A stretch of 45,617 nucleotides of DNA, from positions 1-45,617 of the forward strand of contig JADJTH010000004.1 in the NCBI GenBank assembly GCA_016711325.1, read 5' to 3'. Below, in pieces: positions 25,539 through 33,246 of this stretch. The first letter of the stretch is position 1, and each line of letters opens with the position of its first letter. This stretch comes from Nigerium sp. GTDB taxonomy: Bacteria > Actinomycetota > Actinomycetes > Propionibacteriales > Propionibacteriaceae. The notes below the pieces were generated by a model. That model worked only from the letters and a program-made list of their open reading frames with translations, made no database searches and was not told where the DNA came from. The position numbers and the translations under genes are program-made.

Positions 25539-26564
25539 ATGGCAGAGCAGAGCATCGTCCTCGTCGGTAATGCGTCGGACGGGACCATCGCGTCCTTCCG
25601 GCTCGGCGACCAGGCGTTGGTGCCTCTCGCCGTGTCGCGGGTGGGGTCCGGCTGCTCTGCGTTCGCGGTGGACGCCGTCCGTGGCCTCGTCTACTGCGCC
25701 ACCAAGGAGCCGTGCCCGGCCGTGGTGACGCTCCGCCTCGATCGCGCCACGGGCGCACTGACCGAGACCGCACGGGCGGCGATCGACGACCCGCTGGCCT
25801 CCCTGGCCCTCGCGCGCGACGGTGGCCTGCTGCTCGGGGCGTCCTATCACGGTGGCTGGGGCGCGGTCTGGCCGGTGACCGACGGACGCCTGCGCGCCGC
25901 CACCGCACGCGTGGAGCACGACGCGCTGCACTGCGTGCTCACGACCGCCGCCGGCGATGCCGCCTACTTCGTGTCGCTGGGCGAGGACCTGATCGTGCAG
26001 TGCGCCCTCGCCGCCGACGGCACGCTCGTCCCGCTCGACCCGCCCAGCGTCGCGGCACCGAAGGGCTCCGGCGCCCGCCACCTGGTGCTCGCGGGCGACG
26101 AGCGCTCGGCGTACCTGATGACCGAGTTCACCGGCCAGGCGATCCGCTACCTGCGCGACGAGGCGGGCACACTGACCGGGGTGGAGGCGGTCGACGCCTT
26201 CGACCCGCACGCCGGCCTCAAGGTCAGCCGCCGGGGCGCCGACCCGCGTGCCGAGGGCCTGATCTGGGGCGCCGACCTGCACCTGGCCCGCGACGGCGCG
26301 TGGCTGCTGTGCAGCGAGCGCGCGGCGTCCACGATCGTCGCGGTTCCGTTGGGCAGGGGCGGTTCGCTCGGCACCCAGGTCGTGGTGAGCCCGGCCGAGC
26401 AGCAGCCGCGCGGCTTCGCGGTGACGCCGGACGGCCGCGGCGTCGTCGTGGCGGGAGAGGCGTCCGGTCAGGTGTCGTACGCGGGCGTGAACGACGACGG
26501 CACGCTGGTGCTCAAGGGGCGCTATGCGTCCGGTGCGGGCGCCAATTGGGTGCGCTTCGCCTGA
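25539..26564 (+). CDS. pgl: 6-phosphogluconolactonase-like beta-propeller protein
   Basis: This 341-residue protein belongs to the YbhE/lactonase family of seven-bladed propellers. It has repeated blade motifs such as VDAVRGLVYCATKE, HLVLAGDERSAYLMTEF, HLARDGAWLLCSERAASTI and QQPRGFAVTPDGRGVVVAGEASGQV. The last two match the conserved active-site blades in YbhE (HL..DG..L, PR.F..P.G). The likely reaction is hydrolysis of 6-phosphogluconolactone in the pentose phosphate pathway. The -10-like TACCAT at 25527-25532 lies 6 nt before the ATG and no ribosome-binding site is seen, so the mRNA may be leaderless. Confidence 0.82.
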   Translation: MAEQSIVLVGNASDGTIASFRLGDQALVPLAVSRVGSGCSAFAVDAVRGLVYCATKEPCPAVVTLRLDRATGALTETARAAIDDPLASLALARDGGLLLGASYHGGWGAVWPVTDGRLRAATARVEHDALHCVLTTAAGDAAYFVSLGEDLIVQCALAADGTLVPLDPPSVAAPKGSGARHLVLAGDERSAYLMTEFTGQAIRYLRDEAGTLTGVEAVDAFDPHAGLKVSRRGADPRAEGLIWGADLHLARDGAWLLCSERAASTIVAVPLGRGGSLGTQVVVSPAEQQPRGFAVTPDGRGVVVAGEASGQVSYAGVNDDGTLVLKGRYASGAGANWVRFA

Positions 26565-26633
26565 TCCCCGGCCGGCGAGGCGACGGGGGGTGGCGCCGCG
26601 GCCGGTCGCCGGCCCGGTCGCGCTCGGCGATGG

Positions 26634-27287
26634 TCAGGCGGTGCGGGCGTCGTCGGTGTCCTGCCAGGCCCACATCGTGCCGGGGCGGCCACGCCCGACG
26701 GTCACGCGCTCTTGGGTGACGCCGAGGCCGCGCACCGAGGCGAGCCGGCGATTGAGGTTGCCACGGTCGGGCGCGACGCCCGTGAGGGAATGCGTGATGC
26801 CCACGGCCGTCGACACCGGGAAGTTCTCGCCGGTGAGCGCCCGCGTGAACGCCAGGTCGCGCCACAGCCGGTCGGCCAGCAGCGGCCAGCACACGTTGAC
26901 CATCTGGTTGTGGTCGAACGCCAGCTCGGGAACCTCGTCGGGGGCGAACCAGCGGACGCCCGCGTCGTCGGCGACCGCGCCGGGGTCGCCCTGGACGACG
27001 GCCCACATCACGACCGAGAGCGTGTAGCCGCGCGGATCGCGACGGGGCTCGTCGAACACGGTGAGCTGGCCGTGGGCGCGGACGCCGAACCCGAGTTTGG
27101 TCGCGACCGCGCGCTCGGCGGCGGCGTCCAGTCGTTCGCCCTCGAGCAGGGTGACGCCCGGGAGGGCGAGCTGACCGTCGTAGGGCTCGTGGGCGCGGGG
27201 CGCCACGGCCAGTTCCACGCGGCGCAGGCCGGGATTGAAGCGCAGAGCGAGGGCGTCGACCGACACGTAGGTGGGTTGTCGGTCCAT
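26634..27287 (-). CDS. NrtR-like Nudix/winged-helix regulator with degraded Nudix box
   Basis: This protein of about 217 residues has an N-terminal Nudix fold and a C-terminal winged helix (about 145-217; NLNRRLASVRGL and GRGRPGTMWAW). The layout is that of NrtR-type regulators that sense ADP-ribose and control NAD genes. The Nudix box, expected as GX5EX7REUXEEXG, reads GVTLLEGERLDAAAERAVATKLG, so the REXXEE metal-binding glutamates are missing. The protein is probably a sensor without hydrolase activity. Three ATG codons stand in a row. ATG 27287 is chosen because AAGGA then has a 6-nt spacing. No NAD genes are nearby, so its targets are unknown. Confidence 0.78.
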   Translation of the reverse strand: MDRQPTYVSVDALALRFNPGLRRVELAVAPRAHEPYDGQLALPGVTLLEGERLDAAAERAVATKLGFGVRAHGQLTVFDEPRRDPRGYTLSVVMWAVVQGDPGAVADDAGVRWFAPDEVPELAFDHNQMVNVCWPLLADRLWRDLAFTRALTGENFPVSTAVGITHSLTGVAPDRGNLNRRLASVRGLGVTQERVTVGRGRPGTMWAWQDTDDARTA

Positions 27288-27641
27288 CATCATTCCTTGT
27301 CACGCGGCTGCTTGTCGGTAGCACCCTAGCCTGCGGACGCCGCCGTCGCGGTCCGCTTCCACGAGGCGGGCAGACGGTCGGGTGCGCGGCTTGAATGTGC
27401 ACGTCCTGGCCGTTCCATGGCGTCCCACCGTGGTAGGCGACGGTGGAGGCGTCCCCGTTCGGCCTCGTGGGCATCGATGAGACGACGATGAGGTGCTCCG
27501 CCTCCTCGAGCGGATGGGTTCTGTGGATAACCATCCGGATCGCGGGAGTTTTCCACAGATCGCAAGAGGGGAGTGGTGAGGCGTCGGGCGCAGCCCCTAC
27601 AGTCGAGTCAACCGAACCACCCACCCCGAGGAACCACCCCC
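27288..27641. promoter_or_regulatory. Regulatory gap upstream of the Tad pilus operon
   Basis: This 354-bp gap has no gene. It contains two copies of TCTGTGGAWAA-like sequence in inverted order (27520-27530 and 27549-27559), each matching a DnaA box (TGTGGATAA and TTTTCCACA). A possible -10 TACAGT (27598-27603) lies about 40 bp further on, with a weak -35. An inverted repeat CCACCGT/ACGGTGG is near 27425-27446. The paired motifs sit where an activator would bind for the downstream pilus operon. Confidence 0.5.
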
Positions 27642-28286
27642 ATGGCTGTCTTCGCCTCGGACGCCGCGCGTCCGCGTCTCCGCACCCGCCGCAGCCCCGC
27701 ATGGCTGGCGGCGGGCATCGTCGCGATCTGCCTCGGCGGCCTCGGATCCGCCTACGTGTTCACCTCGCTCACGGCATCGCACTCCGTGTTGCAGGTCACG
27801 CGCACGCTCCACCGCGGCGAGTTGATCCAGCCCACCGATCTGGCGGCGATCCCCGTGGGCGCGGCACTCGACGTCCCCACCGTGAGCGAGGCGCGGCTCG
27901 GCGAGGTCGTCGGCCGCGCGGTCGTCAGCGACGTGCCGAACGGCAGTCTGCTGGTCGACGGATCCTGGGGCGAGCCGGGCGTCCCGGCGGGGCACTCCCG
28001 CGTGGGTCTGCGACTGCCGTCCGGGCGGTATCCGGCCACCGACGTTCGTCCCGGGACTCCCGTGCTCGTGGTGGCGCTGCCGCCGCCCGCCGCCGGGGTG
28101 GGGGCCGGCGCGGAGGCGGACGCGTTGCCGGGGAGCGTGCGGGCCACCCTCGTGTCGGCGCCTACGGCGCAGCCCGACGGCTCCTTCGCGTTCGACCTCG
28201 ACGTGCCCGCCGAAGCCGCCGAGGCCGTGGCACGGCTCGCGGCGGCCGACCGGGTCGTCCTCGTCCAGGTCGAGGCCCGGCGATGA
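27642..28286 (+). CDS. SAF-domain (CpaB-like) pilus assembly protein
   Basis: This 214-residue protein has a basic N-terminus, one transmembrane helix (about 22-42) and an extracytoplasmic SAF domain starting TRTLHRGELIQPTDLAAIPVG. It continues with a CpaB/RcpC-like region to an acidic, Ala-rich end. CpaB/RcpC proteins help secrete and stabilise Flp pili across the envelope. ATG 27642 follows GAGGAA. It is the first gene of the Tad operon and overlaps the next gene by 4 bp. Confidence 0.82.
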   Translation: MAVFASDAARPRLRTRRSPAWLAAGIVAICLGGLGSAYVFTSLTASHSVLQVTRTLHRGELIQPTDLAAIPVGAALDVPTVSEARLGEVVGRAVVSDVPNGSLLVDGSWGEPGVPAGHSRVGLRLPSGRYPATDVRPGTPVLVVALPPPAAGVGAGAEADALPGSVRATLVSAPTAQPDGSFAFDLDVPAEAAEAVARLAAADRVVLVQVEARR

Positions 28287-29062
28287 GCGTCCTGGTGCTC
28301 GCCAGCGCGAGCGGGGCGCCGGGAGTGACGACCACCAGTCTCGGCCTGGCGCTCGCCTGGCCGCGCGACTGCGTGCTGGTGGACGCCGATCGCTCCGCCG
28401 CGCACGCGGTGCTCGCGGGCTACCTGAGCGGGCAGACCGCGGCAGACGGCGGACTTCCCGTCCTTCTCCAGGCTCACCGGGAACGCCTGCCGCTGGGGCC
28501 GGCGCTGCGGGGCGCCGCGCGTCCGCTTCCACCCCTCGCCCCGACCGAATCGGATGCGCGGCGACCCACCTTCGTGTCGGGATTCACCCACCTGGGATCG
28601 ATCGACCTGTTCGAGAGCGTGTGGCCGGCCCTGCTGGAGTCGGTGCGCGGGGAGCCGTTCGACCTGATCGTCGACGCCGGACGCACCGGCCACCACGGTC
28701 TGCCCGCGGGGCTGGTGGCCGAAGCGGACGCCGTCGCGCTCGTCTGCCGCGCCTCGCTGGCGTCGCTCGTCGGCCTGCGTCCCCACCTGGCACCCCTGGT
28801 CGAAGCGAGCGCACCCGGGCGAACCGGGCTGATCCTCGTCGGTCCCGGCCGGCCCTACGGCGCCGCAGAGGTGGCGGAGCAGTTCGGCGTCCCGGTGCTG
28901 GCGTCGCCCGCGTGGGATCCTGCGTCTGCCGCGGCGCTCGCCGAGCCGGCACCGCTGGACCGGCGGTGGCCGCGTTCGCCGCTCGGCCGCTCGCTGACGC
29001 AGGCGTCCGAGGCGCTGATCGGCGTCATGTCGACCCAACAGGCTTCGGGGGCGGCGCGATGA
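28283..29062 (+). CDS. CpaE/TadZ-like MinD-fold protein with altered Walker A
   Basis: This 259-residue protein has the MinD/ParA fold: LVLASASGAPGVTTTSLGLA at the N-terminus, VLVDADRS, and DLIVDAGRTG as Walker B-like strand. The deviant Walker A motif KGGxGKTT is changed to SGAPGVTT, so both lysines are absent and ATP turnover is doubtful. CpaE/TadZ proteins place the Tad secretion machine at the pole or septum, and its position between CpaB and TadA fits that role. Starts and stops overlap both neighbours by 4 bp. Confidence 0.82.
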   Translation: MSVLVLASASGAPGVTTTSLGLALAWPRDCVLVDADRSAAHAVLAGYLSGQTAADGGLPVLLQAHRERLPLGPALRGAARPLPPLAPTESDARRPTFVSGFTHLGSIDLFESVWPALLESVRGEPFDLIVDAGRTGHHGLPAGLVAEADAVALVCRASLASLVGLRPHLAPLVEASAPGRTGLILVGPGRPYGAAEVAEQFGVPVLASPAWDPASAAALAEPAPLDRRWPRSPLGRSLTQASEALIGVMSTQQASGAAR

Positions 29063-30489
29063 CCGAGACGCCGACGCGCCGCCTGGCCGACATCCCGCTG
29101 CTGACGGCGGTACCCACCGCCTTCTCCGTCACCGGCGCGACGGCCCGTCGCGCGGCGCTGCCGTTGCCGGCCACCGACACGGTGGAGTGGCCGCTCGTGG
29201 TCACGCTGCGCCGAAAAGTGTCGGACGCGGTCACCCGCGCGGGCGAGGAGCACCTGGACTCCACGGGCGTGGCGATGCCCGACGTCGACCGCCGGCTGCT
29301 GGCGCGCTCCCTGATCAGGCGCGTCGTTCGCGAACAGGCCGACGAGCGCAGCAACCGAGGCGAGCTGTGGACGATCGAACGCGAGCACGCGTACGCCGAC
29401 GCGGTCGAGGACGCGATCTACGGGTACGGACGCCTCCAGCCGCTGTTCGAGTTGCCCGAGGTCGAGAACATCGAGATCCACGGCTGCGACAGCGTCGTGG
29501 CGCAGTACGGCGACGGCCGCCGCGTCGAACTCTCCCCGGTCGCCGACAGCGACGAAGAGCTGATCGAGGCCGTCCGGTTCCTCGGCGAGTCGGTGAGCCC
29601 GCCGCGTCCGTTCGACGACGCACACCCGACGATGACGCTGGCGCTCGGCGACCGGCACCGGCTCCACGCGATCGGCTTCGGGCTGTCGTTCCGGCCGTCC
29701 GTCGCGATCCGCCAGCACATCCTGACCGCCGTCGACCTGCCCGACCTCGTCGGCCGCGGCATGATGCCCGAGGCGGTCGGGCGCTTCCTGCACGCCGCCG
29801 TGCTCGCGCAGAAGTCCTGCGTCATCGCCGGCGATCAAGGCGCCGGCAAGACGACCCTGCTGCGGGCACTGATCGCGTCGATCCCGTTGAACGAGCGGTT
29901 CGGCACGCTGGAGACCGACTACGAGTTGCTGACCCATCTGCAGCCCGGACGCCGCAACATGGTGGCGCTGCAGGCACGGGTGGGGCTCGGCGAGATCGCG
30001 GACGGGCATCGGATGGGCGAGTTCACGGTGGCCGACCTGATCCCCGAGGCGCTGCGGCAGAACCTGTCGCGCCTGATCGTCGGCGAGGTGCGCGGCGTCG
30101 AGGCGGGCGCGATGTTCGAAGCCATGCAGTCGGGAGCGGGGACGATGTCCACGACGCATTCGCACTCGGCGGCGTCCACGATCGACCGGCTTGCCGCGCG
30201 GGTGGCGCAGGGCGGCGTCCTGACGGTCGAGGAGGCCTACCGGCAGATCGCCCTGCACATCGGGTTGATCGTGCACGTCGACCTCGCCGACGACACGTGG
30301 CGCGGCGGCGTCCGTGCCCGGCGGGTGTCGCAGGTGCTGGCGTTGACCGGGGGCGTCGAGGGCAACCGGCCGATCACGCATGTGGTCTACCAGGCGGCGA
30401 GCGCCACCGCGCCGGAACGCTTCCAACCCGAGGCGGCGATGGCGGCCGAACTGGCGCCTTTCCTGGACAGTTGGCGAGGCCGGCGATGA
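29059..30489 (+). CDS. tadA: TadA/CpaF secretion ATPase
   Basis: This 476-residue hexameric ATPase powers Flp pilus assembly. Walker A is AGDQGAGKTTLL (Lys264), the Asp box is ERFGTLETDYEL, Walker B is LSRLIVGEVRG, and the His box is TMSTTHSHSAAST. The N-terminal about 230 residues include the typical RRVVREQADER and YGYGRLQPLFELPEVENIEI blocks. All catalytic motifs are intact, unlike in the CpaE-like neighbour. It overlaps tadB by 4 bp. Confidence 0.95.
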   Translation: MTETPTRRLADIPLLTAVPTAFSVTGATARRAALPLPATDTVEWPLVVTLRRKVSDAVTRAGEEHLDSTGVAMPDVDRRLLARSLIRRVVREQADERSNRGELWTIEREHAYADAVEDAIYGYGRLQPLFELPEVENIEIHGCDSVVAQYGDGRRVELSPVADSDEELIEAVRFLGESVSPPRPFDDAHPTMTLALGDRHRLHAIGFGLSFRPSVAIRQHILTAVDLPDLVGRGMMPEAVGRFLHAAVLAQKSCVIAGDQGAGKTTLLRALIASIPLNERFGTLETDYELLTHLQPGRRNMVALQARVGLGEIADGHRMGEFTVADLIPEALRQNLSRLIVGEVRGVEAGAMFEAMQSGAGTMSTTHSHSAASTIDRLAARVAQGGVLTVEEAYRQIALHIGLIVHVDLADDTWRGGVRARRVSQVLALTGGVEGNRPITHVVYQAASATAPERFQPEAAMAAELAPFLDSWRGRR

Positions 30490-31349
30490 TGGTCCTGCTG
30501 GGGGTGACGTCCGCGATGGTGCTGATCGCGGGCGTGCTCGGCGCCGTCGCCTGGTGGCAGGGAATCCCGGCGGACGCGGTTCGTCCCCCGTCATCCCCAG
30601 GCCTGTGGGCACAGGTGGTGGACACGTTGCGGCGTACCGATCCGCGTGGGGCCGCCTGGGTGGCGGGCGCACTGGCGGCGGGCGTGTCCGTGACGGCGTG
30701 GACCCAGTGGCCCGTCATGCTCGCCGTCGTGCCAGCGGCGTTCGTCGGCGTCCCGAAGCTGCTGACGGCACCCCGGCAGACCGACATCGCACTGTTGCAG
30801 GCCCTCGATCGCTGGGTGCGGACCATGGCGGCGACGCTCGCGACCGGCAAGTCGGTGACGGATGTACTGCGAGGGAGTGCGCGCACCCCGCCCCCTCTGC
30901 TCGCCGAGCCTCTCGTCCTGCTGGTGCGCCGCCTCGACGACCAATGGACTCCTGCCCAGGCGCTGACCGCCATGGCCGACGAACTGGCGGCGCCGGACGC
31001 GGACGCCGTGCTGGCCAGCCTCGTCCTGGCGGCCCAGCGCGGTGGCACCGGCGCGACGACGACGCTGGCGGCGCTGGCCGACACGATCCAGAACCGGTTG
31101 GCGGCCCTGCGCGAGATCGAGGCCGAGCGCGCGAAGCCACGCGTGGTCGTGCGGCAGGTCACGATCATCACGCTGGTCGTCCTGGGTGCGGCGATGATCC
31201 TGGCCCGGGAGTTCTTCGCGCCGTTCGCCACGCCAACCGGGCAGGTCATCTTGGCGGTCCTGGTGGTCGCCTACTCGGGGTCGCTGGTCGCGCTGCGCCG
31301 GATGACCCTGCCGAGGCGCCGCGCGCGCATCCTGCGAGGGGCGTCATGA
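30486..31349 (+). CDS. tadB: TadB-like inner-membrane platform protein
   Basis: This 287-residue type II secretion F-domain protein has an N-terminal helix (about 4-24), helices at about 60-95, a cytoplasmic F domain (ALDRWVRTMAATLATGKSVTDVLRG and AALADTIQNRLAALREIEAE) and two C-terminal helices. It forms the membrane platform with TadC on which TadA acts. Two ATG codons stand in tandem at the start, and the first overlaps the tadA stop. Confidence 0.88.
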   Translation: MMVLLGVTSAMVLIAGVLGAVAWWQGIPADAVRPPSSPGLWAQVVDTLRRTDPRGAAWVAGALAAGVSVTAWTQWPVMLAVVPAAFVGVPKLLTAPRQTDIALLQALDRWVRTMAATLATGKSVTDVLRGSARTPPPLLAEPLVLLVRRLDDQWTPAQALTAMADELAAPDADAVLASLVLAAQRGGTGATTTLAALADTIQNRLAALREIEAERAKPRVVVRQVTIITLVVLGAAMILAREFFAPFATPTGQVILAVLVVAYSGSLVALRRMTLPRRRARILRGAS

Positions 31350-32224
31350 GCGCCGCTGCGCTGGTGCTGCCGGGTGTGATCGTCGCTCTCGGTGTGTGCC
31401 TGGTGGTCGCCGCCTTCCGGCCGCGGCACCCGCGCCTCGCCGACGCCATGGGTGCGCTCACCCAGCATCCCGAGGTGTCGGACGCCGACGAGGGGGCGGA
31501 GGCCGGGAGGCTGGGCCGCTGGTGGGTGCGAACGCGTCGCGTCGTCGCGTCCGAAACGCTCGAACGGCAACTCCGGCTGAAGGGGCGGACGCTGCCGACC
31601 CACTACCAGCACAAGCTGGTCGGCGCCCTCGCCGGCTTCGCCCTGCCCCTGGTCGCCGGCCTGGCCCTGTGGTTCGTGACGCGGCAGGCGACGGTGATTC
31701 CGCTGATCGTCGCCGTGGCGTCAGCCTCCGTGGGATTCCTGCTTCCCGATCTCCGGTTGCGCGGAGCCAGCGCCGAGGCGTCCGACGACGCCACCGAGGC
31801 CCTGCTCACCTATTTCGACCTGGTCACGCTGGAGCGGCTGGCCAACCAATCGGGGACTCAGGCGCTGCACTCGGCGGCCGCGTTGTCCGATGTGCCGGTG
31901 TTCGCGGCGATCCGCGGTGGCCTGGAGCGCGCCCGCCTCGAACAGCGTCCGCCGTACGCCGAGCTGACGGCTCTCGGCAAGGAACTCGGGCTGCCCGCGC
32001 TGGGCGACCTGGCCGACGTAATGAAGCTCGACGAGTCCGGCGCTTCTCTGGCCGGAGCCCTCCGCGCGCGGGTGAAGGAGCTCCGCGACGCGCACCTGAC
32101 CGCCATGAAGGTCGACGCTGCGGCGATCTCCGAACGAATGACGGTCTGGATGGTCGTTCCCAGCCTCGTCTTCGGGCTGTTCTTCCTTGTGCCCCCGTTG
32201 CTGACGATCGTCGGCGGCGCCTGA
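31346..32224 (+). CDS. tadC: TadC-like inner-membrane platform protein
   Basis: This 292-residue protein has an N-terminal helix, two central helices (about 92-135), an F domain (ALLTYFDLVTLERLANQSGTQALHSAA and LADVMKLDESGASLAGALRARVKEL) and a last helix with WMVVPSLVFGLFFLVPPLLTI. It is paired with TadB in the pilus platform. It overlaps tadB by 4 bp. The pilin gene follows after 22 bp. Confidence 0.88.
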   Translation: MSAAALVLPGVIVALGVCLVVAAFRPRHPRLADAMGALTQHPEVSDADEGAEAGRLGRWWVRTRRVVASETLERQLRLKGRTLPTHYQHKLVGALAGFALPLVAGLALWFVTRQATVIPLIVAVASASVGFLLPDLRLRGASAEASDDATEALLTYFDLVTLERLANQSGTQALHSAAALSDVPVFAAIRGGLERARLEQRPPYAELTALGKELGLPALGDLADVMKLDESGASLAGALRARVKELRDAHLTAMKVDAAAISERMTVWMVVPSLVFGLFFLVPPLLTIVGGA

Positions 32225-32246
32225 CCCCCTTCCGAAGGAGATCACC

Positions 32247-32447
32247 ATGTCACTCGTGCACCGCGCTGTCGGCTGGCTCGCCGACAGCAGCCACCGGCTC
32301 GACGGGTCGCCGGCCCGCGACGAGCGGGGCGTGTCGCAGTCCACCGAGCAGGCGATCCTGATCGTCGCGGCCTTCACGGTCGGGTCGGCCATCCTCGCCG
32401 CGGTGGTGGCCTTCGTCACCGGCAGGCTCTCCGTCCTCGGCGGCTGA
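32247..32447 (+). CDS. Flp-type major pilin precursor
   Basis: This 66-residue protein has a hydrophilic leader of about 28 residues ending DERGV, then SQSTEQAILIVAAFTVG and a long hydrophobic helix, as in Flp prepilins. The processing site is probably within RGVS, placing the conserved Glu at +5 if cleavage falls before Ser. The start has AAGGAG 7-8 nt upstream, a strong site that fits high expression. No prepilin peptidase gene is present in the window. Confidence 0.85.
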   Translation: MSLVHRAVGWLADSSHRLDGSPARDERGVSQSTEQAILIVAAFTVGSAILAAVVAFVTGRLSVLGG

Positions 32448-32449
32448 TC

Positions 32450-32818
32450 GTGGATCGCCGGGAGCGGGGAATGTCGGGGAGCATCGAGTGGGCCGTGCTC
32501 ACCCCGGTGGTGCTGCTGACCATCCTGGGCACGATCCAGGTCGGGCTCGGCGTCCACGGCCGCACCGTGGCCTCCTACGCGGCGATCGCCGCCGCCGAAC
32601 ACGCATCCCTGGCCGGGGCGAGCATCGAGGACGCGCGTGCGCTGGGCCGGTCGGCCGCGGAGGCGTCCGGTCTCCTCGACGTGAGCGTCGACGTCAGCCG
32701 GGACGCCACGACGGCGCGCGCGGTGGTCGGCGGGAGGATGCCGTCGTTCGTCGACCTCGGGCTCACGGACGTGCGCGAACAGGCGAGTCGTCCCGTGGAA
32801 CGGGCGATCGCGCCATGA
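32450..32818 (+). CDS. TadE-like pseudopilin
   Basis: This 122-residue protein starts at GTG 32450, 2 nt after the pilin stop. The leader is very short (DRRERGM), followed by SGSIEWAVLTPVVLLTILGTIQVGL, the TadE-like N-terminal helix. The rest (about 45-122) is a soluble domain with ARALGRSAAEASGL. The RGxSxSxE pattern matches that of the pilin and of the next protein. It is probably a minor pilin. Confidence 0.82.
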   Translation: MDRRERGMSGSIEWAVLTPVVLLTILGTIQVGLGVHGRTVASYAAIAAAEHASLAGASIEDARALGRSAAEASGLLDVSVDVSRDATTARAVVGGRMPSFVDLGLTDVREQASRPVERAIAP

Positions 32819-33246
32819 ACCGGGGCGAGCGGGGGCTGTCGCTGTCGACGGAGTTCGTCGTACTGCTGCCCGCACTGATGGTGATCCTCGCGCTGATGAT
32901 CGGTGCCGGACGCCTCGCGCTCGCCCGGCTCTCGGTGCAGCAGTGGGCGGAGTCGGCCGCGCGGGCGGCGTCGCTGGCGCGGGATCCCGCCGGAGCGCAG
33001 GCCGCCGCGCACGCGGTTGTGACCTCGGACGCGGCAGGCGCGAGTCTGCGGTGTGTGGGTGGATGGTCGCTGACCGTGGACGCGTCCGCCCTCGCGTTGC
33101 CTGCCGGCAGCCCGGGGCAGGTGAGCACGACCGTCGCCTGCCATGTCGCGCTGGCCGATCTGGCGCTGCCGGGCGTCCCCGGCGAGATCGTGGTCGACGC
33201 GACGGCGTCGTCGGCTGTGGACAGTCATCGAGGGAGGCGCCCATGA
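32815..33246 (+). CDS. TadE/TadG-like pseudopilin
   Basis: This 143-residue protein has the short leader NRGERGL followed by SLSTEFVVLLPALMVILALMIGAGRLAL, a TadE/G-type anchor. The extracytoplasmic domain has two cysteines (LRCVGGW and TVACHVA) that could form a disulfide. It overlaps both neighbouring genes by 4 bp. It is a likely minor pilin or pilus assembly factor. Confidence 0.82.
   Translation: MNRGERGLSLSTEFVVLLPALMVILALMIGAGRLALARLSVQQWAESAARAASLARDPAGAQAAAHAVVTSDAAGASLRCVGGWSLTVDASALALPAGSPGQVSTTVACHVALADLALPGVPGEIVVDATASSAVDSHRGRRP

Noticed and set aside
27520..27559. DnaA-box pair taken as a replication origin
   Set aside because: Only two boxes, no AT-rich unwinding region, and no dnaA, dnaN or parAB nearby.
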